Shown here piece by piece: positions 26,707 through 35,944 of a stretch of DNA of 64,000 nucleotides (the first letter of the stretch is position 1; the number at the start of each line of letters is the position of its first letter). Origin of the DNA: Methanomicrobium antiquum (lineage in GTDB: Archaea > Halobacteriota > Methanomicrobia > Methanomicrobiales > Methanomicrobiaceae). The translations under genes and the position numbers were made by a program. The stretch covers positions 1,612,001 to 1,676,000 of the forward strand of contig NZ_CP091092.1 in the NCBI RefSeq assembly GCF_029633915.1, in the 5' to 3' direction. The notes below the pieces were generated by a model. The model ran no database searches. It was given only the letters and a program-made list of their open reading frames with translations, and was not told the origin of the DNA.

Positions 26707-27984
26707 TTATCTCATCTGTTTCTGCTCGATGTCAATGCACATTCCGGCTGCAATGGTTGAACCCATATCACGGATTGCAAATCTTCCAAGTTGTGGGATT
26801 TCCTTGAACTTCTCAATAACCATTGGCTGAACAGGGCGGAACTTAACGATTGCCGCATCTCCTGCCTTGAGGAATGTCGGGTTTTCTTCCTTTGTCTGTC
26901 CTGTCCTTGGATCAAGTTTCTTTAAGAGTTCTGTAAATGTGCATGCTACCTGTGCTGTGTGGCAGTGGAATACAGGTGTGTAACCAACTGTGATTGCACT
27001 AGGGTGCTGGAGAATTACAATCTGTGCTGTAAATTCTTCTGCAACTGATGGTGGAGCATCTGCAGGTCCACAAACATCACCGCGGCGGATATCGTTCTTT
27101 CCGATACCACGGACGTTGAAACCTACGTTGTCACCGGGCTTTGCCTCTGCATATTCTTCGTGGTGCATTTCAATGGATTTAACTTCTCCATCCTTGTTTG
27201 CAGGCATGAATGAGACTTTCATTCCCTTCTTCATGATACCTGTCTCAATACGTCCTACAGGTACTGTTCCAATACCTGAAATTGAGTATACATCCTGAAT
27301 TGGAAGGCGGAACGGAAGTGTTGTTGGAAGCTCAGGTGGTACAAGTCCATTAAGTGCTTCGAGGAGAATAGGTCCATTGTACCAGGGTGTGTTCTCGGAC
27401 TTTGATGCAATGTTGTCGCCCTTAAATGCTGACATAGGGATGAACGGAATGTTTGCAGGGTTAAATCCAACCATCTTTACAAGGTCAGATACCTGTTCAA
27501 CTACTTCTTTGTAGCGTGCCTCGTCATATTTGGATGCATCCATCTTGTTTAAACCAACAATAAGCTGATTTACACCAAGTGTCTTTAAAAGGAATACATG
27601 CTCCTTTGTCTGTTCCATAGGACCGTCAGGTGCTGCTACTACAAGGAGTGCCGCATCTGCCTGTGATGCACCTGTGATCATGTTTTTAACAAAGTCACGG
27701 TGTCCAGGGCAGTCTACTACTGTAAAGTAGTACTTGTCTGTGTCAAACCTCTTGTGAGCAATATCGATTGTAATACCACGCTCGCGCTCCTCTTTAAGGC
27801 TGTCCATAACCCATGCAAATTCAAAGGAACCCTTTCCTTTTGATTCTGCTTCTTTACGGAAGTTCTCAATGATGTGCGCAGGCACAGCACCGGTCTCAAA
27901 CAGTAAACGTCCAACTGTTGTGGATTTTCCGTGATCGATGTGACCGACCACGGCCAGATTCATATGTGGCTTTTCAGATGCCAT
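26707..27984 (-). CDS. tuf: Translation elongation factor EF-1 alpha
   Basis: 425 residues from ATG 27984 ([23 protein letters not shown]), chosen over a long upstream extension because GAGGTTTT lies just ahead and the N-terminus matches the family. GTPase motifs: [18 protein letters not shown]. It delivers aminoacyl-tRNA to the ribosome. First gene of an EF-1 alpha/rps10 operon. Its 5' region has a TATA box and a small palindrome. Confidence 0.98.
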   Translation of the reverse strand: MASEKPHMNLAVVGHIDHGKSTTVGRLLFETGAVPAHIIENFRKEAESKGKGSFEFAWVMDSLKEERERGITIDIAHKRFDTDKYYFTVVDCPGHRDFVKNMITGASQADAALLVVAAPDGPMEQTKEHVFLLKTLGVNQLIVGLNKMDASKYDEARYKEVVEQVSDLVKMVGFNPANIPFIPMSAFKGDNIASKSENTPWYNGPILLEALNGLVPPELPTTLPFRLPIQDVYSISGIGTVPVGRIETGIMKKGMKVSFMPANKDGEVKSIEMHHEEYAEAKPGDNVGFNVRGIGKNDIRRGDVCGPADAPPSVAEEFTAQIVILQHPSAITVGYTPVFHCHTAQVACTFTELLKKLDPRTGQTKEENPTFLKAGDAAIVKFRPVQPMVIEKFKEIPQLGRFAIRDMGSTIAAGMCIDIEQKQMR

Positions 27985-28033
27985 AATCAAAACCTCATTA
28001 TATAAAAAGGCGAAATATTCCGCCCAATCGCAT

Positions 28034-28072
28034 AGATACGAGTATCTTATATATGGAAACAGGGCATATAAA
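28034..28072 (-). promoter_or_regulatory. Promoter region of EF-1 alpha with 14-base palindrome
   Basis: On the minus strand CCATATATAAG (28045-28055) is a TATA box about 65 bases before the start codon, with a second TTTTATATG upstream. AGATACGAGTATCT (28034-28047), a palindrome with a 2-base centre, overlaps the TATA end and could be a regulator site. Confidence 0.45.
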
Positions 28073-28165
28073 AGATTTCGTTGTTGCTTTGTATTGTGAT
28101 TTAGTACAACAGAACTGTCAAAGAACAGACAAACTCTTATCCTATTGATTATACACTTCATTCTA

Positions 28166-28468
28166 ATGAAGACACTTGAACTAATTCGTGATATTGAAAA
28201 GGACAAAGTCACAGTAAAGTGCGCAGACAAATATGTTTCAGTATACAGCCGGTGCGCTTACTGCAAACACTGTGAAGGCGTCTTAGTAGGCAAAAGGGTC
28301 ATACCTACGCCTCAAAAAGAAAAAATGTCAGGTATTAAAAGGGGCACAACCCAGGATGATGAACTTCTCAATGCCGCAATGATGTTTAACACCCTCATAA
28401 GAGACGGTTCGGCTATTATGTGCGCTAATGAAAAGGATACAGGATTTCTCTCAATGTACACATATTGA
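28166..28468 (+). CDS. Unrecognised cysteine-motif protein
   Basis: 100 residues from ATG 28166; an upstream TTG at 28145 adds only a hydrophobic hexapeptide without support. [10 protein letters not shown] cluster near residues 30-38 suggests binding of zinc or an Fe-S cluster, and there is one more Cys near the C-terminus (IMCANEKD). The N-terminus [17 protein letters not shown] looks soluble. Family not recognised. It is divergent to EF-1 alpha and shares its promoter gap. Confidence 0.65.
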   Translation: MKTLELIRDIEKDKVTVKCADKYVSVYSRCAYCKHCEGVLVGKRVIPTPQKEKMSGIKRGTTQDDELLNAAMMFNTLIRDGSAIMCANEKDTGFLSMYTY

Positions 28469-28574
28469 TGAATTTGAGAGATTTGAGATTTTAAAACATT
28501 TTTAAAAAGGTAAAATTAAAAAACCAAATAAAAAATAAAACCATTCCGGAAAAACCAACATAACAAATCATCAG

Positions 28575-28640
28575 AAAAATTCATGAAACTCTGCATGAAG
28601 ACAAAAGAAATGTTTCATGTATAGTTTCATAGGGTTTTCA
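28575..28640. repeat. CATG element, copy 6
   Basis: Cores at 28582, 28594, 28616 and 28628 (the last CATA), steps 12, 22, 12. Lies between convergent genes. Confidence 0.6.
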
Positions 28641-28760
28641 TTTGTTATTGATTATGTATTTTATTTCATATTTACCGCGTATTTTAGCAGCTATTATCCT
28701 GTATTTATCATATTTTTATCAGGTATTTTTATCAGATATTTTCCTGTATTTTTTCAGTTA

Positions 28761-29624
28761 TTATTCCTCTTTGTTTTTCAAAACCTCTCCTTTGAATTTT
28801 TCAAACTGTATCTCATCAAGCTGATCAGATAGAAGTCTGCCGGACCATGCCCGCCTGTAAACCCAGTAGACCAGCTTATCAATTACGTCAACAACTTCAT
28901 CTTCAGTTTCTACTTCAACAAGTTCTCTTCCAAGCTGTGGATGCCTGCCGCGCCTGCCGCCGACAGTAATCATGTAACCACGTGATGCCATCTCAATCAG
29001 GTCAAAAGGGCATGATTCAATGCAAATGCCACATTGAAAGCATTTTTCATCATCAACAACCGCAATTCCATTTACAACAGAGATTGCATATTCAAGACAG
29101 GATTCTGTACAGTGCCCGCATCCGGTGCAAAGTCCGGGTGTTCTTAATGGCTTTACACGTCCTGTAATTCCAATTTCATTTAATATAGGACTTGTGCACG
29201 CATAGGGACAGGCAGATATTGAGATTCTCACCTTGACAGGCATCTCCTTTCCAAAAAGCTTCTCATCAAGCTTTAACGCAAGCCCGATTGAATCAATGTT
29301 TGCAAACTTGCATCTGTCAGTCCCGGGACATGCCACAACATTTACAACCTCATCTCTTTCAGAGCCAATCGGAGTTTGATTCTCAATAAGCTCCTTTCCA
29401 ATAGCATCAATCTCGGTATAATGAATATGAGGAATCTCTATTGTCTGGCGTGTTGTCAGATGAACAGTATCCTGACCATATTTTTCTGCGATGTCTGCGA
29501 TACCGCGCATTTTTTCAACAGTTAAAATCCCGGCCGGCATTCTGGTACGTATTGTACAGTATTCAGTATTCTTCTGGGTGATTACACCGCCTTTTGTATG
29601 CAGACCAAGATCAGTTTTTTTCAT
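28761..29624 (-). CDS. Sulfite/nitrite reductase-like siroheme Fe-S protein (Dsr-LP type)
   Basis: 287 residues. It has a ferredoxin-like N-domain (RMPAGILTVEKM, VHLTTRQTIEIPHI), the coupled siroheme/4Fe-4S cysteine signature CPGTDRC and CPYAC, and two inserted ferredoxin clusters CTGCGHCTESC and CFQCGICIESC. This is the small single-domain type widely found in methanogens and related to the C-terminal half of F420-dependent sulfite reductase. Role: reduction of sulfite or a related siroheme reaction, unproven. It lies upstream of cobS on the same strand; siroheme and B12 share precursors, an interesting but unproven link. Confidence 0.9.
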   Translation of the reverse strand: MKKTDLGLHTKGGVITQKNTEYCTIRTRMPAGILTVEKMRGIADIAEKYGQDTVHLTTRQTIEIPHIHYTEIDAIGKELIENQTPIGSERDEVVNVVACPGTDRCKFANIDSIGLALKLDEKLFGKEMPVKVRISISACPYACTSPILNEIGITGRVKPLRTPGLCTGCGHCTESCLEYAISVVNGIAVVDDEKCFQCGICIESCPFDLIEMASRGYMITVGGRRGRHPQLGRELVEVETEDEVVDVIDKLVYWVYRRAWSGRLLSDQLDEIQFEKFKGEVLKNKEE

Positions 29625-29742
29625 AAGATAAATTAGGTGTTAATGACTCTATAAAATACCTGCCACAGTAGCAAAAAAGATATAAAAAACAGTTTTTTTT
29701 ATTTTTTTATTAAAGGGCAGGAATATGTTTGTATTTATAAGG

Positions 29743-29765
29743 ACTTTCAGCACGCACTTTCAGCA
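29743..29765. repeat. Short tandem repeat across the cobS stop codon
   Basis: ACTTTCAGCA at 29743-29752 and 29756-29765, 13-base period; the second unit includes the cobS stop (29760-29762). Confidence 0.8.
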
Positions 29766-30485
29766 GACTACTGCAAGTGCAATTATTACAAAAAGCCTTG
29801 TTATCTCATTGGAAGCGCCTGTCACATCCCCGTTTATTCCTCCAAAAAGGCGGTTTGAAAGGATAAACAACCCAGAAAATGAGATTATAAGCGCAACAGC
29901 TATTGCGGCAAAACCTGCAGGAGTTATAGGTAGGAGAAGGATTGGAAGACAAATTACGAGCGAGGCAAAAGGAAACCATTTTTTTGCATAACTGTGGGTG
30001 TATGAAAATATTCCCTCACGAATCGGTTTTCCAAATGTCAGGAAAAGCACCTGTGAATATTTTGCAGTCACCTCTGCGGCTATTATCGCTGCAGGAATAT
30101 ATGAAACCGATAAAAGGCCGGAGTATGTAAGAAGTATAACAAGTATTCCTGCCGCAACACCCCCTGCTCCAATATTTTGATCAGTAAGCGCTTTTATCCT
30201 CTTTTCGCGGCTTCCATGAGCCATCAAGCCGTCACCAAGATCCAAAAGGCCATCAAAATGATTGAATCCGTAGATTACCATAAAAACGGCAACACATGCA
30301 GCGGCAGATAGTTCAGGGGTTGGAAAAAGCATTGACGCAAATGCACACAGGCATCCTACAAAATATCCTACAAGCGGTATAAGATAAAAACGGCGCGTAT
30401 ACTCATCAAATTCAATATTTCTGCCAAGAGGCATTATCGTAAAAAACTGAAATATTGCAGCAAGTGATCTAAAAAACCCTTTCAT
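29760..30485 (-). CDS. cobS: Adenosylcobinamide-GDP ribazoletransferase (cobalamin synthase)
   Basis: 241 residues, six or seven membrane spans. It joins adenosylcobinamide-GDP to alpha-ribazole in the last steps of B12 synthesis. Diagnostic segments: FQFFTIMPLGR at the N-terminus, GFNHFDGLLDLGDGLMAHGSREKRIKALTDQNIGAGG around residues 75-110 (metal-binding DGLLDLGDG), and NRLFGGINGDVTGASNE near 220. Divergent to cobT, with which it forms the nucleotide-loop assembly pair; a perfect 18-base palindrome lies between them. Confidence 0.96.
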   Translation of the reverse strand: MKGFFRSLAAIFQFFTIMPLGRNIEFDEYTRRFYLIPLVGYFVGCLCAFASMLFPTPELSAAACVAVFMVIYGFNHFDGLLDLGDGLMAHGSREKRIKALTDQNIGAGGVAAGILVILLTYSGLLSVSYIPAAIIAAEVTAKYSQVLFLTFGKPIREGIFSYTHSYAKKWFPFASLVICLPILLLPITPAGFAAIAVALIISFSGLFILSNRLFGGINGDVTGASNEITRLFVIIALAVVC

Positions 30486-30535
30486 GACTCAAAATAACTA
30501 TTGCCGGCCAATACTATAAATAATTGCAAAAAATT

Positions 30536-30553
30536 ACTTAATTTAAATTAAGT
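30536..30553. promoter_or_regulatory. Perfect 18-base palindrome between cobS and cobT
   Basis: ACTTAATTTAAATTAAGT reads the same on both strands. It is 51 bases from the cobS start and 73 from the cobT start; a shared operator is a reasonable guess. Confidence 0.55.
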
Positions 30554-30625
30554 CAAAAACAACTTATTTTGAATTAGATCAATAAAAGCACAACCTCTTT
30601 TAACACATAAATTTCAAATTTCATT

Positions 30626-31657
30626 ATGCCATTCCTTTCTGAAATACCCGACTTTACTTTTAAAAAACCGATGGCGGCAATGGTAATTGCAAACTCTATG
30701 TTATCCGCAGTTCCGGGAGTATCTGCCGCAGGCAAAAATCCAAAAGCAACTCTAATGACACCAAACCTTGACGGAAATCTGATTTTAAACGGGCCGGATT
30801 ATAATTCAGAAATTCCGTTAAGCCCAAGAGGGTGTGCAACTCCGGCAACCATTACACGGGCTATGTTTGAGATGTGTTCAATAGATCCGGTAATTGTTAA
30901 TGCAGGACTTGTTAACACGCCTGATTTTCCCTGCATTGATGTATATGGAAAAGCAGGACAAGACCCAAGATACAATAATGCGGTAGAAAATCCTGAAGAG
31001 CTTTACAAAAGAGGAATTACAATTGGAAAACATTTCGGAAAATACAGCGATCTGTTAGTTCTTGGCGAAAGTGTTCCTGGCGGGACTACAACCGCACTCT
31101 GTGTTTTGCGGGCGCTTGGCTACAGTGCCGGCGTTTCAAGCAGTTTTATTGAGAATCCTACAAATTTAAAGAGTGAGATCTGCAGACAAACTATTGAAAG
31201 GATAAAAAAGGACAAAGTAACAAGTCCTTTTGATATCATAAAATATGCAGGAGACCCGATGATGCCGGTCGTTGCCGGAATTGTAAAAGGCTATAACGGT
31301 CAAGTTGTCCTGTCAGGAGGTACCCAGATGCTCTCAGTCTGTGCACATATAAAGTCACTTGGCGAAAAGATGCCGCCATTTGTTACAACAATATATGTGA
31401 AAAATGACAAGTCAGCGGCAATAGAAAAAAGCGCTTTGGAAGTCGGAGCAACCGGATGGTACGTTGATCCAGACTTTAAAAATATTGGTATTGATTCTCT
31501 TGCAAGGTATGAAAACGGTGAAGTAAAAGAAGGTGCGGTTCTTTCAGGCGCATTGTGGCTGGCCTACATGTCCGGGTTTTCAAAGGAAGAAATTTTCACG
31601 CAGATTAAAGATTATATGAAGATTTTCCGTTGTAAAAACAGCGAAAATATGAGCTGA
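30626..31657 (+). CDS. cobT: Archaeal CobT (nicotinate-nucleotide-dimethylbenzimidazole phosphoribosyltransferase family, TIGR00303)
   Basis: 343 residues. It activates the lower-ligand base of cobalamin as its alpha-ribotide. Conserved parts: NSMLSAVPGVSAAGKNP, SPRGCATPATITRAM, NAGLVNTP, VLGESVPGGTTTA and LSGGTQMLSVC. This is the long archaeal form. ATG 30626 follows an AT-rich leader without a Shine-Dalgarno sequence. Divergent to cobS, its pathway neighbour. Confidence 0.94.
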   Translation: MPFLSEIPDFTFKKPMAAMVIANSMLSAVPGVSAAGKNPKATLMTPNLDGNLILNGPDYNSEIPLSPRGCATPATITRAMFEMCSIDPVIVNAGLVNTPDFPCIDVYGKAGQDPRYNNAVENPEELYKRGITIGKHFGKYSDLLVLGESVPGGTTTALCVLRALGYSAGVSSSFIENPTNLKSEICRQTIERIKKDKVTSPFDIIKYAGDPMMPVVAGIVKGYNGQVVLSGGTQMLSVCAHIKSLGEKMPPFVTTIYVKNDKSAAIEKSALEVGATGWYVDPDFKNIGIDSLARYENGEVKEGAVLSGALWLAYMSGFSKEEIFTQIKDYMKIFRCKNSENMS

Positions 31658-31721
31658 ACAATTATTCATAACTGCCGGCAATGAAAAGAATATACACTTA
31701 AATTTCCAATTATCTATACAG

Positions 31722-32282
31722 ATGCGCCCAATATATCTTGTAAATAATTTCGGCCAGTCAAATCACCTCATAAAGAGGATGCTAAGAGATCTTGATATTG
31801 AAGCCGAAATGATAAAAAACGACACTCCTCCTGAGAATGTACTTGAAGGATGCAGGGGAATTATTCTCGGCGGCGGCCCTTCTCTTGAACGTAGCGGATA
31901 TGCGCCTGAATATGTTGACCTGGGACTGCCGGTTCTTGGTATCTGCCTTGGACTTCACATTATTGCTGTAAGAAGAAATGGTCAGGTCTCAAAAGGATCA
32001 AAGGGCGGTTTTGGCGGTGTTGACGTTGAAATAATTGAGAAAAACGAAATCCTGCAGGGTTATCCTGACAAAATATCAGTCTGGGCATCACACGCCGATG
32101 AGGTGAAAATTATCCCAAAAGGCTTTAGTCTTCTCGCAAAATCAGACATCTGCGGTGCGGAGGCGATAGGAAACTCTGATGAAGGCATTTACGGAGTCCA
32201 GTGGCATCCCGAAGTAAGCCACACAAAAGACGGGCATATAATATTTGAAAATTTTGACAGGGTTACAAAGGAAAGACTCTGA
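31722..32282 (+). CDS. guaAA: GMP synthase, glutamine amidotransferase subunit
   Basis: 186 residues. Stand-alone class I glutaminase that feeds ammonia to the separate ATP-pyrophosphatase subunit, the split arrangement of archaeal GMP synthase. Oxyanion motif GGGPSLERSG, nucleophile Cys in LGICLGLHI (about residue 76), and the His-Glu pair in YGVQWHPEVSH (about 165-170). ATG 31722 is preceded by an AT-rich leader; no synthetase subunit gene in the window. Confidence 0.94.
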   Translation: MRPIYLVNNFGQSNHLIKRMLRDLDIEAEMIKNDTPPENVLEGCRGIILGGGPSLERSGYAPEYVDLGLPVLGICLGLHIIAVRRNGQVSKGSKGGFGGVDVEIIEKNEILQGYPDKISVWASHADEVKIIPKGFSLLAKSDICGAEAIGNSDEGIYGVQWHPEVSHTKDGHIIFENFDRVTKERL

Positions 32283-32469
32283 ACATTTTTTTCAGACATT
32301 AATTTTTTGAGATTCAGACTTTAAAAATCAAATTTTAAAATTGAATATTAAAATGAAATATTAAATCCTAAATATTAAAGTGAAATATTAAAGTCATATT
32401 TAGAGTCAACAAAAGCAGTTTTTACAATTCATAACTAAAATGAATATACAAAAAAAAATATACAAAAAA

Positions 32470-32560
32470 ATTTCATGAAAAAAAATCATGCACAATTATC
32501 ATTCAGACACTAGTGATTTAACCCAAAAAACGTCCATAAAATTATATTTCATGTTAAAAA
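32470..32560 (+). repeat. CATG element, copy 7 (rearranged)
   Basis: Cores at 32474 and 32487 (step 13) inside a 22-base block identical to copy 5, then CATT at 32500; a separate CGTCCATAAAATTATATTTCATG portion (32531-32553) resembles the first pair. The order of parts differs from the full copies. The preceding 32320-32400 is a run of TGAAATATTAAA-like repeats. Confidence 0.6.
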
Positions 32561-32581
32561 CAAATATTCAGAGCTGATTTA

Positions 32582-33121
32582 ATGCCTGACAGAAAAGAGA
32601 TAGAAGATAAACTAAGAAAAGTTGGATTTCGGTGTGCCATGTGTGGAGAGTGTTGTACTGAAAAAACCAAAGATTCAAATCTTATTCTCTTAAGCGCCGC
32701 AGAAACCAGAGATATTATGAATGCCACAGGGATGAAACGGGACGAAATTGTAGAGCCCTACCCTGAATATATTGACATAGGAGAATGCAGAGTTACTTTT
32801 GCATGGTGCCTGAAAAGAAAAGATAAAAAATGCATCTTTTTAAAAAGTGACAATCGCTGTGGTATATATAAAAACCGCCCGTGGATATGCAGAACATATC
32901 CGTTTATGCTAACTGACGATGACCTGATTGTCTCAGACTGCATAAATACAGGTATTGAAATTTCAGATGAAGAAATTTTCATACAGGCAGAATTAGTAAC
33001 AGACAGAAAAGAGAAGGAAGAGATGGAATTAAAAAATATTGAAAATATTTACAAAAATATCCGGATAGACGGACTAAAATCCTGCGTTGTCGATAGTGAG
33101 GGGGTCAAAAAAATTGAGTGA
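32582..33121 (+). CDS. YkgJ-family cysteine cluster protein
   Basis: 179 residues. CAMCGECCTEK near residues 18-28, CLKRKDKKCIFLKSDNRCGIYKNRPWICRTYPF near 78-110 and a further DCIN carry the conserved cysteines of the CxxCxxCC family, thought to bind zinc or iron. The C-terminal 60 residues are charged and helical. The stop codon overlaps the start of the TraB-family gene, so the two are translated together. Confidence 0.85.
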   Translation: MPDRKEIEDKLRKVGFRCAMCGECCTEKTKDSNLILLSAAETRDIMNATGMKRDEIVEPYPEYIDIGECRVTFAWCLKRKDKKCIFLKSDNRCGIYKNRPWICRTYPFMLTDDDLIVSDCINTGIEISDEEIFIQAELVTDRKEKEEMELKNIENIYKNIRIDGLKSCVVDSEGVKKIE

Positions 33122-34319
33122 AATACACCTTGTAGGAACAGCCCATGTGTCAAAAAACAGTGTTGAGGAGGTCAGGCGTGCAATAGATGAATTTTCTCCT
33201 GATGTTATCGCAATTGAACTTGACAGGGGAAGATATGCCGCAATAAAAAAACAGGGAAAAGCACCTGAAGTCGATGATATACTAAAAGGCGGCAACTTTT
33301 CAGAAATTCTCATGCAGTGGATGCTTGCATATATCCAAAGAAAAATAGGGATGAATGTCGGCGTTGAACCAGGTTCTGAGATGATAGCTGCAATTGAAGA
33401 GGCAGAAGCCAGAAATATTCCAATTGCACTTGCTGACAGAGACATAAGAATTACTCTTTCACGCTTCTGGCAGGGTATGAGTTTATGGGAGAAGATGAAA
33501 TTAATCGGAGCGCTTGCCGGAACAATTGCAGGCCGCGGTGGAGACGAGGAGATTGATATTGAAAATCTTGCCAATGACAAAGATCTTGTTGAGATGGCTA
33601 TAGAAGAATTTCATAAATTTTCTCCAAACGGTGCCAGAGCTTTGATTGATGAAAGAGATGCTTATCTTGCCCACTCGCTTCTGAGACTTTCAAAAGGAAA
33701 TGAAAAAGTTTTAGGAGTTGTCGGTGCAGGTCATGTGAAAGGAATTACAGGCTATTTCAAAGAACCATCAACCCTGCCGCCTTTTGATTCACTGATAACC
33801 AATCCAAAAACCCTTCCCTGGAAATATATAATAGGTGGTGCATTTATCGCAATGTTTGCATTTCTGCTGATATTAATCGGATTTTCAGGTGTTGGGATTG
33901 AAGTTTTAATCTGGGCAATGATATACTGGGTGCTGATTAATGGTATTCTGGCAGGGGCCTTCACTATTATTGCCGGAGGACACCCGTTATCTGCCTTAAC
34001 AGCATTTTGTGTTTCATGGCTTACCTCCTTAAATCCTCTGCTTGCAGCGGGATGGTTTGCGGCAATTACAGAAGCAAAGATAAGAAAACCAAAAACTTCC
34101 GACTTTCAAAAAATTATTGAAGCAGAAACTTTCACTGAAATGAGAAAAGTTTCACTTTTTAAAGTGGTGCTTGTAGCGGCACTTGCAAATGTTGGAAGCA
34201 CACTGGGAACAATTGCATATTTCATATTTATATTCCCGATTCTTGGTATTGACCCGACTGTTGTATTATCAGACGGTTTTTCAAATCTGATTGGTTATCT
34301 TGGAAGCTTTTTTAGCTAA
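33114..34319 (+). CDS. TraB/PrgY-family membrane protein
   Basis: 401 residues from TTG 33114, which is preferred because GAGGGGGT at 33098-33105 lies 8 bases ahead; TTG 33087 and GTG 33096 are in frame upstream but unsupported. The N-terminal domain has the TraB/TIKI-like motifs VGTAHVSKNSVEEV, VIAIELDRGRY, GVEPGSEM, ADRDIRITL and VVGAGHVKGI, with conserved His and Glu typical of a metal-dependent hydrolase fold. Residues about 235-400 hold four or five membrane spans. Function in archaea unknown. Overlaps the preceding gene by 8 bases; its 3' end is in a degenerate 25-base repeat. Confidence 0.87.
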   Translation: MSEIHLVGTAHVSKNSVEEVRRAIDEFSPDVIAIELDRGRYAAIKKQGKAPEVDDILKGGNFSEILMQWMLAYIQRKIGMNVGVEPGSEMIAAIEEAEARNIPIALADRDIRITLSRFWQGMSLWEKMKLIGALAGTIAGRGGDEEIDIENLANDKDLVEMAIEEFHKFSPNGARALIDERDAYLAHSLLRLSKGNEKVLGVVGAGHVKGITGYFKEPSTLPPFDSLITNPKTLPWKYIIGGAFIAMFAFLLILIGFSGVGIEVLIWAMIYWVLINGILAGAFTIIAGGHPLSALTAFCVSWLTSLNPLLAAGWFAAITEAKIRKPKTSDFQKIIEAETFTEMRKVSLFKVVLVAALANVGSTLGTIAYFIFIFPILGIDPTVVLSDGFSNLIGYLGSFFS

Positions 34320-34405
34320 AGATTAATTGAAATGTATTGGCTGGAGATTAGTTGAAATTTTTAGCTGAATTTCAATTATAACTAAATATCAATTAAACTC
34401 CTTTT

Positions 34406-35659
34406 TTATTCTTTGACATAACTTTCCTGCGTGGTTTTAAGCCCTGATTGTATATTTGAAATTAAATCTGGAAGGTAATCAAAGTCCATTAATTTAACAT
34501 CAATTCCGGATGATTCAAAGACATAATCCATTGATTTTCCTGAGATATCTTTTTTGGATATAACAACATCCGGCCTGTATCGAAGGATATATTTAGCAAA
34601 ACAGATCCCTTTTTGTTTTTCCTGTCCACTGCACGGATTTAAAATAATATCTTTTCCGAAAAACTCCAAATCACTGATTCTTATATCCAGAATCGCAAAG
34701 AAGAGTGATTCTCCAAAATGACTACTGATTTTGCCGTCTTTGTTTTCGAGTGGAACAATATAACGAATATTTAACTTTTCCTGCGGCTCATAATGAATTG
34801 TAACTCTCTCAACACTTGGAACGATACTGCATATCTCGGATTCAATCCTCTCGCTTGCCAGATGTGCCTTTGAAAGATCAGTCTTTTTCATATTCACAGT
34901 AGCCTCAACAAAAATATATCTTCCTGAATTTCTGGCATTAAGCTCTTTTACACAGACAACCAGTGGATCGGAGAGAATTGCTGATTTTATCAGATCCCGT
35001 GTTTTGTAATCAACCGATGCATCAAGAAGCGTCTTCATGCTCTCTTTTAAAATCTCCCATCCGGCATACGCAATGAATCCGGCAACAATTATTGCACCGA
35101 TGTTATCAACGGCAATTCCAAAATACTGTCCAAGAAGGGCTAAAAATACAACCATTGTGGAAAGTACATCCATGTTATGCTGTTTTCCATCCGCAATAAG
35201 TCCGGGTGAACTGTATCTGGTGCCAATTATTATTTCATATCGTCCTAAAAGGTAAGGAACAAATGCAAGGGCAAAAACAGCAAACAAAAACCAGCCGCTT
35301 AAAACCAGTTCAGTTTTTTCTCCAAACAACGCACTTGTAAAAACCTCCCATGCCGTTAAAAAAACAAGCAGTGAAATTACAATTGAAATTAAATTTTCAA
35401 CCTTGTAAAGACCATATGGAAATTTACTGCTTTTAAGAGAGGATAGCCATATACCTGCCAAAAGAAGGAGTGAGACAAAAACATCAATAAAAGAGTTTAT
35501 TGCATCAGCTTTTACTGAAAGACTGCCGGATAAATATGAAATATAAAGTTTTACAACAACAAGAAAAATATTGACTAAAAGGGAATAAAAGGCAACTTTT
35601 CTTATTATTGAATCCTCCTTTTTACGATCAGGAATATCTCTTAAGACTTCATTATCCAT
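34406..35659 (-). CDS. Cation diffusion facilitator fused to a NifX/NifB-like C-terminal domain
   Basis: 417 residues. Residues 1-215 are a CDF transporter with six spans and metal-site acidic residues (SVKADAINSFIDVFVS and ADGKQHNMDVLSTM). Residues 220-300 form the CDF cytoplasmic domain. From about 310 the sequence follows the dinitrogenase iron-molybdenum cofactor family: SSHFGESLFFAILDI, the FGKDIILNPCS turn, AKYILRYRPDVVIS and a closing GIDVKLMDFD. Likely exports a divalent metal, with the appended domain binding a metal or cluster. GGTGAG about 10 bases before ATG. Confidence 0.88.
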   Translation of the reverse strand: MDNEVLRDIPDRKKEDSIIRKVAFYSLLVNIFLVVVKLYISYLSGSLSVKADAINSFIDVFVSLLLLAGIWLSSLKSSKFPYGLYKVENLISIVISLLVFLTAWEVFTSALFGEKTELVLSGWFLFAVFALAFVPYLLGRYEIIIGTRYSSPGLIADGKQHNMDVLSTMVVFLALLGQYFGIAVDNIGAIIVAGFIAYAGWEILKESMKTLLDASVDYKTRDLIKSAILSDPLVVCVKELNARNSGRYIFVEATVNMKKTDLSKAHLASERIESEICSIVPSVERVTIHYEPQEKLNIRYIVPLENKDGKISSHFGESLFFAILDIRISDLEFFGKDIILNPCSGQEKQKGICFAKYILRYRPDVVISKKDISGKSMDYVFESSGIDVKLMDFDYLPDLISNIQSGLKTTQESYVKE

Positions 35660-35944
35660 TTTTAAGGCTCACCCTTTTGCATTCATATTCCGCCTGACAC
35701 ACTAAAAAACAATTATCAAAGACAGATTAAATGAAGACCAATTGTTTTTTTTTATTATCGTCTTTTATCCAAACACCCATAAAACAATTCTTTCAGACAC
35801 TATTTAACGCACATTTTTCATATCTCTTCTTTCATTACCATAAATGAATTCATTACAGGTTAAATAAAAATTTTATAAGTTAAAAATTGCGAGAGAAAAA
35901 GAGAGAAGAAAATTATTTTTGCATTGTATGTCATATAATGCCTC

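Noticed and set aside
28145-28165. Extended start (TTG 28145) for the cysteine-motif gene
   Set aside because: The added hexapeptide has no ribosome binding site and the internal ATG gives a normal soluble N-terminus.
28617-28832. Phe/Tyr-rich frame on the plus strand
   Set aside because: It covers T-rich spacer and the antisense end of the Dsr-like gene; the hydrophobic look comes from base composition.
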